A stretch of 13,238 nucleotides of DNA from an uncultured Chloroflexota bacterium. GTDB lineage: Bacteria; Chloroflexota; Anaerolineae; Aggregatilineales; Phototrophicaceae. The notes under the pieces are model-generated. The model was not told the DNA's origin, did no database searches, and saw only the letters and a list, made by a program, of their open reading frames with translations. The stretch spans positions 1-13,238 of the forward strand of contig CAIVEA010000505.1 of assembly GCA_903904765.1 (NCBI GenBank), given 5' to 3'. The translations under genes were made by a program, and so were the position numbers. Below are positions 7,347-13,238 of this stretch, piece by piece (positions within the stretch are counted from its first letter, which is position 1; every line of letters starts with the position of its first letter).

Positions 7347-7399
7347 CGGGACAGGCAGAATAACAGCCCATCAGGAGCGAGTCAAGCAAGCACATGAGT

Positions 7400-7942
7400 T
7401 CACGGATGAACCCGTGCGCCGTCCAATTGATCGAGAACAGCCGTCACCGTTTCTGTCACGGTCTGCGCCGACGTATCCAGCCACAGGCCGACGCGGGGCG
7501 TGTCCTGTCGCAATCCGGCATCCAGCATTTCCGGTGTCCAGCCCTGATACGTCTGTTTGTGGCGCTCCCTATCCCGTTGCAGCACCACCGCAGGCGAAGG
7601 CGCAAGCACCACCACATACAACGGGTGGGCGCGGTGCAGGCTGATGACTTCGTGGAGCAATGCGCCGATGATGATGTCCTGATAGATGACGGCGAAGCCT
7701 TCAGCGCAGTACGTTCCGGCTGCCTGCGCCGCCATCCGGTAGCGCAACCGGAGCTGATGCAGCGCCTCATCCGAAAGGGGCGGCTCCATTTCGCAGCGCC
7801 CCCGCACGATCATGCGGCGGAACAGATCGCCGCGCAGATGCACGCTGCGCTCTAGCCGTTCGGCAACCCCCTGCGCGATGGTGGATTTGCCGGAGGCCAT
7901 AATGCCCGTAATCAGCAGAGTCGCCCCTGTCAGCGAAGTCAT
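7400..7942 (-). CDS. P-loop kinase/phosphotransferase (AAA_33, chloramphenicol phosphotransferase-like)
   Basis: A 180-residue nucleotide kinase-fold protein. Walker A is GIMASGKST (13-21) with K19; RGD at 37-39 followed by LFRRMIV is the substrate-side segment typical of small-molecule phosphotransferases of this group; YQDI (87-90) is the Walker B-like strand; the arginine-rich stretch RDRERHK (123-129) would form the lid. The TPRVGLWLDTS segment (148-158) is conserved among stand-alone members. Family members phosphorylate small hydroxyl compounds (chloramphenicol, gluconate and others), so substrate prediction is unsafe. The ATG overlaps the aldolase stop codon as ATGA (7939-7942), arguing strongly for coupled translation and a shared pathway. 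A resistance role is possible from homology but the operon context favours sugar or polyol phosphorylation. Confidence 0.75.
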   Translation of the reverse strand: MTSLTGATLLITGIMASGKSTIAQGVAERLERSVHLRGDLFRRMIVRGRCEMEPPLSDEALHQLRLRYRMAAQAAGTYCAEGFAVIYQDIIIGALLHEVISLHRAHPLYVVVLAPSPAVVLQRDRERHKQTYQGWTPEMLDAGLRQDTPRVGLWLDTSAQTVTETVTAVLDQLDGARVHP

Positions 7943-9219
7943 CGCAGGAACTTCTTCTTCAGATGGTCAATTTCCTCGTCACCAATCGGGACGATTTGCC
8001 CGATATTGAGTGACTGGATAAGCGCCTGTGCGCTGAACTCCGCCACTTCCATGCGGTCAAAGGCTTCGATGACGGTGCCGCCCGTCGCCAGCACCGCGTC
8101 GTTCTGGAGCAGAATCACGGGCGTATCCTTCGAGAGCATGGCGGCCACCTGTTCCGGTTGCTCGAACGGCAAGCCATAAGGCGCAACCGGCAGATCGCGC
8201 AGCAGCAGGTAGCTTTCGGGGATGGTGCGCGTATCGAACCGCTGGTTGACGATGCTGTAGGTGGTGGCATTGGGCGGTTGGGCGCTCATAATGCAGTTGA
8301 TGGTCGGGTGCGCGGCGTAAATCTTCTCGTGCAGCCGCACCGAACGGCTGGGCGTTTTGCCCGCCTCCGCCCGCACGCCGTCAATCAGCACCAGATCATC
8401 CGGCTCGACATATTTGCGGTCAAAACCGTAGGGCGTAATCAGGAAGCGCCCACCACTGATGCGTACCGATACCGTCCCGCCCGTGCTAATCATCAGGCGG
8501 CGGGCATAGGCGCGTTGCACAATCGCGCACAGTTCCAGCCGCAGTTCGCGTTCGCGGCTGGAGCGCACCGCTGGCTCGAAGGTGGGCAGTGCATTATCGA
8601 AGCTAAAACGGTCAATCTCGTCATCGGTCAGGGTGCGGTAGCCGCCCAGCGCGTTGGCACGAATGTTGATCTGAGCGCAGTATTCCAGCGTTTCGAAGCG
8701 GTGGAAAGCATCCAGCAAATCTACGCCACCCGTGACCACGCCATGATTTTCCAGCATGACCGAGTTGAACCCTTTGGAGAAGGTGTCCGCAATTTCCTTA
8801 CCCAGCGCCTCGCTGCCGGGGAGCGCGTAGGCCGCATAGCCCACTTCGCCGCACACATCCCGCGACTGCGGATTGATGTGCGTATCCGGCAGTTTGCGGG
8901 CGATGCTGAAGGCCACCAGCCCCGGCGGGTGCGCGTGAACGAGCGCGTGCAAATCAGGCCGCGCCTGATAGATCATGCGGTGGAAAGGATACTCGGAAGA
9001 GGGACGATGCCGCCCGTCAATCTGCCCATCGGGACGACAACACACAATGTCCGCCGGAGTCAGGCTGCCTTTGTCCACGCCTGCCGGGGTAATCCAGATA
9101 TTGCCCTCGTCATCTTTGATCGAAAGATTGCCGCCGGAGGTGGTGGTCATCCCCTGCTCATAAATGCGCGTGAGCATCTCGACCAGTTGGTGGCGCGGCG
9201 GTAGCAGCGGAAAATCCAT
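7939..9219 (-). CDS. tandem class II aldolase/adducin protein, second domain degenerate
   Basis: A 426-residue protein made of two consecutive class II aldolase (FucA/AraD) domains, about 1-205 and 220-420; single-domain enzymes are about 210-230 residues. Domain 1 is complete: SGGN (28-31) for phosphate binding, E76 in SSE, H95 and H97 in VHAHPPG, H159 in ENHGV. The spacing E76-H95-H97-H159 closely follows FucA (E73, H92, H94, H155), so a divalent-metal enzyme cleaving or epimerising a sugar phosphate is expected. Domain 2 aligns throughout (STGG 245-248, KIYAAHPTIN 299-308) but E76 becomes S293, H95 S312, H97 Q314 and H159 D374, so it cannot bind the metal. ATG 9219 has a strong GAGGAG at 9228-9233 with 8-base spacing. 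It is followed by the ATGA-overlapping kinase gene. Substrate unknown. Confidence 0.88.
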   Translation of the reverse strand: MDFPLLPPRHQLVEMLTRIYEQGMTTTSGGNLSIKDDEGNIWITPAGVDKGSLTPADIVCCRPDGQIDGRHRPSSEYPFHRMIYQARPDLHALVHAHPPGLVAFSIARKLPDTHINPQSRDVCGEVGYAAYALPGSEALGKEIADTFSKGFNSVMLENHGVVTGGVDLLDAFHRFETLEYCAQINIRANALGGYRTLTDDEIDRFSFDNALPTFEPAVRSSRERELRLELCAIVQRAYARRLMISTGGTVSVRISGGRFLITPYGFDRKYVEPDDLVLIDGVRAEAGKTPSRSVRLHEKIYAAHPTINCIMSAQPPNATTYSIVNQRFDTRTIPESYLLLRDLPVAPYGLPFEQPEQVAAMLSKDTPVILLQNDAVLATGGTVIEAFDRMEVAEFSAQALIQSLNIGQIVPIGDEEIDHLKKKFLR

Positions 9220-9227
9220 TGTGCGAA

Positions 9228-9305
9228 CTCCTCACTCAATGCGGGATAGAACCGCACCTATTATCCCCTACTTTTGCGCGTAGGGGATAATCCAATCGCA
9301 TTGAG
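9228..9305 (-). promoter_or_regulatory. structured leader between GH31 and aldolase genes (nested and competing hairpins)
   Basis: Inner perfect 12-bp stem ATTATCCCCTAC (9260-9271) / GTAGGGGATAAT (9280-9291) with an 8-base loop. Outside it lies a perfect 9-bp inverted repeat CTCAATGCG (9235-9243) / CGCATTGAG (9297-9305), ending one base from the aldolase Shine-Dalgarno GAGGAG (9228-9233). A third small stem TGCGG (9240-9244) / CCGCA (9252-9256) uses bases of the outer stem, so the two exclude each other. No T-run follows the 12-bp hairpin, so simple intrinsic termination is unlikely; an mRNA-processing site, attenuator, ligand-sensing leader or protein operator are alternatives. No known riboswitch class was recognised. 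Confidence 0.6.
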
Positions 9306-9323
9306 CAGGAATCGCTGTTTGGC

Positions 9324-11582
9324 TTACCAGTGCGCGTTGGCTTCCGCGCTCAGTTCCACTGCATCGCCCAGCGTTTGCGAGGACGGTAGATGCAGCGGCA
9401 GCGCCGCCCCGCCGCGCACAAACACCGGAATACGATCCAGCGGCACATCCACTTCAATCGTCTGACCGCCCGTGTATTCGGCCTTCGTCCAGAAATCCGA
9501 CCAGCGGCCTTCCGGCAGGTACACAGCAGCGCGGCGCACATCCGGCGCGGTGATCGGGCAAACCAGCAGATCGCGCCCGAAGAAATACTGCGTATCGGCG
9601 GCGCGGGGGTCGGTCAGGCGCAGCGCCCGCATCATCGGCTCACCGCTGGCGGCGCTGTGCTGCGCCTCCTGCCAGATGTAGGGCATCAGCGCGTGGCGCA
9701 CGTTCACGAAACGGCGGAATAGCGGGACAACCTCCACGTTGCCCGTGCGCTCCTGAATGTTCCAAGGGGTGCGGTCACGGTTGGGTTTGCGATGCTGGTT
9801 GAACTCGGCGTGGTACTGCATGATCGGGCAAAACACGGCCATCGCCGCCGAGCGCAGGTACAGCTCGGCATCGGGAATTTCGCCGCTGAACCCACCGATG
9901 TCCCAGCCCCAGAACGGAATGCCGGAAATCCCCGCCGACAGGCCTGCGTAGATCGAATGCAAGAACGCTTCCCACGTCGAGTTTTCATCACCTGCCCAGT
10001 GCGCGGGCGACATCTGCGACCCGGTGAACCCGGCGCGGCTGAAGGTAAGCGCCTCGCGGCGGGCATTGGCGAACTCGTAGTAAGCCTGCGTGTACAGGCG
10101 CGGGTACTCGTTCCACAGTTCATCCCCTTTGCGGCCATCCCCGAAGCGCGTATCCGCGCCCCACAGATGTTCGCCGCCATCGGTTTTGAACCCGTCAATC
10201 CCCATTTCTTCCAGCAGATAGGCGCGTTTGTTCAGCCACCACGCCCGCGCTTCCGGGTTCGTCACATCCCACAGGTGGCCGCCCCGAAACCAGAATGGCT
10301 TAACGCGATGCTGGCTGCCATCCGGTTCGCGAACGCCCAGTCCGCGCTCCGTCCAGTGGCGGTCATCGGCCTCATGCTGCGGGTGCGGCTGCTCGATGCG
10401 CTTCAGCACCGGAACTTGCCACAGCAGCAGGCGGATATTTTGCGCGTGCAGCGCGTCAATCATGCCTTTGGGATTCGGCCACTTGCCCTCGGCGGGGAAA
10501 GTAAAATCCGCCAAGTGCAGGTTTTCGCCGCCGCCCACCGGATTGTAAACCGCATCGTTCCAGATGTAGAAGGTGGTTTCGTCGCTCCACGCTTCGATGA
10601 CCACTACCGAAGGCGTGATGCCATGCTCGAACGAGGCGCGTACTTCGGCCTCCACGCGCTGCTGGCTGTTCCACTCGTTGCCACTCATCCACAAGCCGAA
10701 CGCCCACAGCGGCGGCAACGCAGCCGCGCCCACACTGCGCCCGAATGCCCCGATGATCTGCGCGGGATCGTCGCCGCTGAACCACGTCAGGCTCAAGCGT
10801 TCGTCCGCGCCCAGATCGGCCTCCAGCACCCATGCATCCGGCGCACTGGCCGCCAGATCGAACTGCATCCAGCGGTTGCTGTGGACATGCACCCCGTACC
10901 CCGCCGACGATAGCAGGAACGGCACGGGCATATAGGTGCGCTCGCCCTGATTTTTGTACTGCTCGTAGCAGCGAATATCCATCACATTCCCGCGCTGATC
11001 GAGCGCGTTGAAGCGTTCGCCCAGCCCGAAGAAGGCCTCGTCCGGGCGGCAGGCGAACGTCAGGCGCACCCGCCGCGCCGTCTGCCCATCGGTCAGCCAC
11101 GCCACTTCGCGCAGCGCCGCCGATGTCGCCGCGAGGCCAGCCCCCGTGCGCGACACACTCAACGTCTGCCCGTCCCACGCCGCGCCGCCGCCCGTCTGCC
11201 AGCTTTCGCCGCGCAGCGTGTAGCGGGCGCTGGCCTGCCCGTCGGCTTCCATCCAGTAAGTCAGCGTGCTTCCCTGTGCGGGCGCAGTCATTTCCGCCCG
11301 CCACACATCCTGTTCCACGCGCACCATACGATCCAGAAATTCCGCGCCCACACCGGCTTCCAGTTCGGGCCGCCAGTTGGCGATATTCACCACCTCCACA
11401 TCCGGCAGCGCCGCGCCATCCAGCAGGCGGTGGATGACCACGCGCTGCACCTCACCCGGCGGCTTGGTGGCGATGCCGATGCTAAACGACTGCCCCGCCA
11501 GCGGTTGGCGCGGGAAGCGTTCTTCGGGCAGTTGTTCGTAAGGATGCTCTTGCCCCAGCGGGCTGTGCAGAATTTCGATCAT
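9324..11582 (-). CDS. GH31 family alpha-glycosidase (alpha-glucosidase or alpha-xylosidase)
   Basis: A 752-residue GH31 enzyme with N-terminal beta-sandwich (about 1-280, with FFGLGERFNALDQRG at 184-198), catalytic TIM barrel (about 285-610) and C-terminal beta domains. The nucleophile is D468 in FKTDGGEH and the acid/base D532 in SPAHWAGDEN; the 64-residue spacing fits E. coli YicI (D416, D482). GWDIGGF (559-565) is a further barrel signature. No signal peptide, so it acts in the cytoplasm, removing alpha-linked glucose or xylose from oligosaccharide ends. The KTDGGE form differs from the KTDFGE of YicI and from the DMNE of classic alpha-glucosidases, so specificity is open. The start ATG 11582 overlaps the GH15 stop codon as ATGA and has GAGG at 11587-11590; an upstream in-frame ATG at 11660 would give 26 unlikely residues inside the GH15 gene. 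Confidence 0.9.
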   Translation of the reverse strand: MIEILHSPLGQEHPYEQLPEERFPRQPLAGQSFSIGIATKPPGEVQRVVIHRLLDGAALPDVEVVNIANWRPELEAGVGAEFLDRMVRVEQDVWRAEMTAPAQGSTLTYWMEADGQASARYTLRGESWQTGGGAAWDGQTLSVSRTGAGLAATSAALREVAWLTDGQTARRVRLTFACRPDEAFFGLGERFNALDQRGNVMDIRCYEQYKNQGERTYMPVPFLLSSAGYGVHVHSNRWMQFDLAASAPDAWVLEADLGADERLSLTWFSGDDPAQIIGAFGRSVGAAALPPLWAFGLWMSGNEWNSQQRVEAEVRASFEHGITPSVVVIEAWSDETTFYIWNDAVYNPVGGGENLHLADFTFPAEGKWPNPKGMIDALHAQNIRLLLWQVPVLKRIEQPHPQHEADDRHWTERGLGVREPDGSQHRVKPFWFRGGHLWDVTNPEARAWWLNKRAYLLEEMGIDGFKTDGGEHLWGADTRFGDGRKGDELWNEYPRLYTQAYYEFANARREALTFSRAGFTGSQMSPAHWAGDENSTWEAFLHSIYAGLSAGISGIPFWGWDIGGFSGEIPDAELYLRSAAMAVFCPIMQYHAEFNQHRKPNRDRTPWNIQERTGNVEVVPLFRRFVNVRHALMPYIWQEAQHSAASGEPMMRALRLTDPRAADTQYFFGRDLLVCPITAPDVRRAAVYLPEGRWSDFWTKAEYTGGQTIEVDVPLDRIPVFVRGGAALPLHLPSSQTLGDAVELSAEANAHW

Positions 11583-12652
11583 GTTTCCTCGCGCAAACGC
11601 GCTTCCAGCAGCAGGTACATGGCATGTGACCACAGCAGCGGGCAGGCCGATGTTCCCCAACGGTTTATCCAGTACGGCACATAACTCGCATCAAGACAAT
11701 GCGTATCCACCTGTTCCGGCATCTCACCGGAGGGAGTGGCCTGCGCTTCTATCCAGCGCAGAATGGGTCGGGCATCGTCCGCCCGTCCGGTTTCGATATA
11801 CGCCCACCCCAGCCACGCCGCCAGCAGTAGCCATTCGCCGCCGCCAAAATAAGTATCGGCTTTGAAGCGGTACACACCTCCGCCGGGGTAATGCAAATCG
11901 CGGTCAATCTTCGCCAGCGTCGCCACGAACAGTGGATCATCTACCGTGACCAACCCGAACGGCAGTGCCGTCCACAATAAGCTGGCATCCACTTCTTCGT
12001 TGCCAATGTACTTCACAAAATGACCGTCCCGCGCCACGCAGTTCGCCAGCACATACTCGCGGATGCGCGGCGGCCAATCGGCGCTCACCAGTTCGGGATC
12101 GAGGCGGCGCACGCTGGTGAAACCGCCGTAAATCGCGGCCAGCGTGGACGTGTGGATATGGTCGCGGTTCTCTTCCCAGCAGTCATAATTGGGTGACTGC
12201 CACAACGCCTGCAAATAACGCACCAGCAGATTCACCGCAGGCCGCGCCTCCTGCCACAGTGGATGTGCAGCGGTCTGGCAGTATTCCGCCAGCCCCCACA
12301 GCCACGCGCCGTAACCATCCATCTGAAAATCCGTCCAATCTTCCCGCCCCAGATCGCCGTCCACATGAAATCGTGTGGGTAGATAATCGGCCTCGGCGGG
12401 CGTTTCGCCGCGTCCCAGCTTATCCAGCAGGCGCAGCACCTGTTCTTCGTGGCGCAGCAGCGTCCGCGCCGCCCAGCGGTGGAAGGCTTCGGCACTAGTA
12501 TGGTCGCCCGACTTGCTCATGGCCGCCGCAATCCACATCCCATCGCGCAGCCACGAGTAGCCGTACTGCGAGAAGGTGGGCGAGGCCACATAAGCGCCGC
12601 TGGCCGCCTGCCCTGCGCGAATAACATCCATACTGATCTGGTGATAATTCAT
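11579..12652 (-). CDS. single-domain GH15 glucoamylase-like glucosidase
   Basis: A 357-residue (alpha/alpha)6-barrel glycosidase of family GH15. Substrate-binding SWLRDGMW (33-40) contains the conserved Arg-Asp pair, DCWEENRD (157-164) the general acid E160, and SGEMPEQVD (308-316) the catalytic base E313, matching the WEE and EQ motifs of glucoamylases. It lacks the N-terminal beta-sandwich and signal peptide found in secreted bacterial glucoamylases (usually over 600 residues), so it is likely cytoplasmic and acts on short alpha-gluco-oligosaccharides; single-domain GH15 isomaltose-hydrolysing enzymes are known. ATG 12652 lies 22 bases after the terminator hairpin of the binding-protein gene and has no good Shine-Dalgarno; M8 is an alternative start, equally without one. 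Its stop overlaps the GH31 start (ATGA), so the two are coupled. Confidence 0.85.
   Translation of the reverse strand: MNYHQISMDVIRAGQAASGAYVASPTFSQYGYSWLRDGMWIAAAMSKSGDHTSAEAFHRWAARTLLRHEEQVLRLLDKLGRGETPAEADYLPTRFHVDGDLGREDWTDFQMDGYGAWLWGLAEYCQTAAHPLWQEARPAVNLLVRYLQALWQSPNYDCWEENRDHIHTSTLAAIYGGFTSVRRLDPELVSADWPPRIREYVLANCVARDGHFVKYIGNEEVDASLLWTALPFGLVTVDDPLFVATLAKIDRDLHYPGGGVYRFKADTYFGGGEWLLLAAWLGWAYIETGRADDARPILRWIEAQATPSGEMPEQVDTHCLDASYVPYWINRWGTSACPLLWSHAMYLLLEARLREET
11587..11590 (-). promoter_or_regulatory. Shine-Dalgarno supporting the GH31 start at 11582
   Basis: GAGGAAAC directly precedes ATG 11582-11580 on the minus strand, close but workable spacing. It supports the ATGA-overlapping start over the ATG at 11660. 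Confidence 0.6.
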
Positions 12653-12674
12653 GATGCTGGCTCGTTGCTAAAGA

Positions 12675-12702
12675 GAACGCCCCGAATTTCTCCGGGGCGT
12701 TC
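12675..12702 (-). terminator. hairpin terminator after the binding-protein gene, with overlapping competing stem
   Basis: A perfect 10-bp stem GAACGCCCCG / CGGGGCGTTC (12675-12684 with 12693-12702) with an 8-base loop is followed on the minus strand by TCTTTAG, a modest U-rich tail. It lies between the binding-protein stop codon (12716) and the GH15 start (12652), where a partial terminator or 3'-end stabiliser would lower downstream expression. A second perfect 8-bp stem TTTCTCCG / CGGAGAAA (minus strand; 12706-12713 with 12687-12694) overlaps it and excludes it. Confidence 0.7.
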
Positions 12703-12715
12703 ATACGGAGAAAGG

Positions 12716-13238
12716 TTACTGAACGAGCTTGTCGAGTTCGGCCTTGGCCTGATCGAGCGCGTCCTGCGCCGAGAGTGTACCATCAACCACCTGCGTCAAC
12801 AGGGCGTTCACGGCATCCTGCATTTCGTTCTGGCGAACGATGACCGGCGGGGTGACCGGGCTTTCCAGCGCGGCGAACACGGCGGCGCGGTTGGCCGGCG
12901 GGGTCTGGGTCAGGTACGACTCGAAGTAGGCAGGCTGATCCAGCGCAGGCAGTTCCCAACCCGTAGTGACGCGCACAGTGGCGGCGCTTTCGCTGGAGGT
13001 CAGGAATTCCGCCCACTTGGCAGCGGCTTCGGCCTTCTCGGTGGTCGCCGAGACAGCCACGCCGTTGGCGAAGAAGTGGTGCGCCTTCTGGTTCATGGCC
13101 GGTTCCAACTGAATGTCCCACGCGAACGGAGCATCCTTGAACGCGCCGAACATCCAGATGCCGGTCACGATCATGCCCAGATTGCCACTCAGGAACAGTT
13201 CCGAGTCCGACATGCCGGACATCTGCGCGGCGGTGGGC
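12716..13238 (-). CDS. sugar ABC transporter substrate-binding protein, C-terminal part
   Basis: The frame is open to the right edge, so only the last 173 residues are visible; the lipoprotein or signal sequence lies outside. The fragment has the C-terminal features of family 1 sugar-binding proteins: ELFLSGNLGMIVTGIWMFGAF, the counterpart of the conserved G-KVAM--G-W segment, then FFANGVAVSATTEKAEAA and KWAEFLTSSES, the usual hinge and helix region, and a C-terminal helix rich in Ala, Asp and Lys. It would bind an oligosaccharide outside the membrane and deliver it to two permeases, which are not in the window. Being next to GH15 and GH31 genes it probably binds an alpha-gluco-oligosaccharide, but ligand residues cannot be judged from this part. 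It is followed by a hairpin terminator that may let it be made in excess over the enzymes. Confidence 0.85.
   Translation of the reverse strand, partial: PTAAQMSGMSDSELFLSGNLGMIVTGIWMFGAFKDAPFAWDIQLEPAMNQKAHHFFANGVAVSATTEKAEAAAKWAEFLTSSESAATVRVTTGWELPALDQPAYFESYLTQTPPANRAAVFAALESPVTPPVIVRQNEMQDAVNALLTQVVDGTLSAQDALDQAKAELDKLVQ

Noticed and set aside
7400..7942. Kinase as a chloramphenicol resistance gene
   Set aside because: Only fold-level resemblance; translational coupling with an aldolase favours metabolism.
8158..9204. Long open frame (348 codons) on the plus strand opposite the aldolase gene
   Set aside because: It is the antisense shadow of a GC-rich gene with clear family motifs; the translation is rich in Arg, His and Gln and shows no domain.
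9792..10913. Open frame of 373 codons on the plus strand inside the GH31 gene
   Set aside because: Antisense to the GH31 catalytic barrel, whose motifs are intact; composition of the translated product is typical of a shadow frame.
10456..11304. Open frame of 282 codons on the minus strand within GH31, different frame
   Set aside because: Overlaps the coding frame of GH31 entirely and has a Gly/Arg-rich shadow composition.
9324..11582. GH31 as a sulfoquinovosidase with the aldolase as part of a sulfosugar pathway
   Set aside because: The substrate-recognition residues of YihQ-type enzymes are not evident, and no sulfosugar kinase, isomerase or exporter is near.
11580..11660. Upstream ATG (11660) as the GH31 start
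   Set aside because: It would add 26 residues overlapping GH15 by 82 bp; ATG 11582 has a Shine-Dalgarno and the ATGA overlap typical of this operon.
1..13238. CRISPR array, tRNA, rRNA, insertion sequence or prophage
   Set aside because: No regularly spaced repeats, cloverleaf-like sequence, transposase or phage gene was seen anywhere in the window.

Overview
The window is a GC-rich (about 60-65 %) bacterial segment with very little non-coding DNA. The gene families (winged-helix YcaQ-like protein, MNT/HEPN pair, surface-glycan genes with a CgeB-like glycosyltransferase, sugar ABC transporter binding protein next to cytoplasmic alpha-glucosidases) would fit a Chloroflexota genome such as Anaerolineae. 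That assignment is an impression from gene content and protein style, not a proof; no rRNA or tRNA is present.

Layout. On the + strand from the left edge lie the C-terminal three quarters of a YcaQ-like protein (1-915) and a toxin-antitoxin pair of the MntA/HepT type (972-1605), with its own candidate promoter. Everything else, 1617-13238, is on the - strand and converges on hepT with only 11 bp between the stop codons. Read in its transcription direction (right to left) it starts with the C-terminal part of a sugar ABC transporter substrate-binding protein (12716 to the right edge). After a strong hairpin terminator come a single-domain GH15 glucosidase (11579-12652), a GH31 alpha-glycosidase (9324-11582), a two-domain class II aldolase-like protein (7939-9219) and a small P-loop kinase (7400-7942). 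A 180-bp gap carrying a nested inverted repeat then separates this from a six-gene surface-glycan block: CgeB-like glycosyltransferase, methyltransferase, DegT-type aminotransferase, GT2 glycosyltransferase, hexapeptide acyltransferase, second methyltransferase (1617-7219).

How the genes work together (inference). The sugar module looks like import of alpha-linked gluco-oligosaccharides through an ABC transporter, followed by hydrolysis in the cytoplasm: GH15 and GH31 have no signal peptide and overlap by ATGA. The aldolase and kinase also overlap by ATGA, so they probably act on one small substrate, which cannot be named from sequence. The second block would make, N- or O-modify and transfer sugars of a surface polysaccharide or glycoprotein glycan; the early sugar-nucleotide enzymes are not in the window.

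Most interesting points. (1) The aldolase-like protein is a tandem duplication whose second half has lost the catalytic Glu and all three metal-binding His. (2) The two larger gaps inside the sugar operon each contain a strong hairpin plus a second inverted repeat that overlaps it or competes for the same bases, one ending next to the Shine-Dalgarno of the aldolase gene; this resembles attenuator or riboswitch-like control. (3) The hepT toxin gene is about 46 % GC against about 58 % for its partner mntA. No CRISPR array, tRNA, rRNA, transposase or prophage gene is visible. No gene-free stretch exceeds 300 bp; the longest is 7220-7399.
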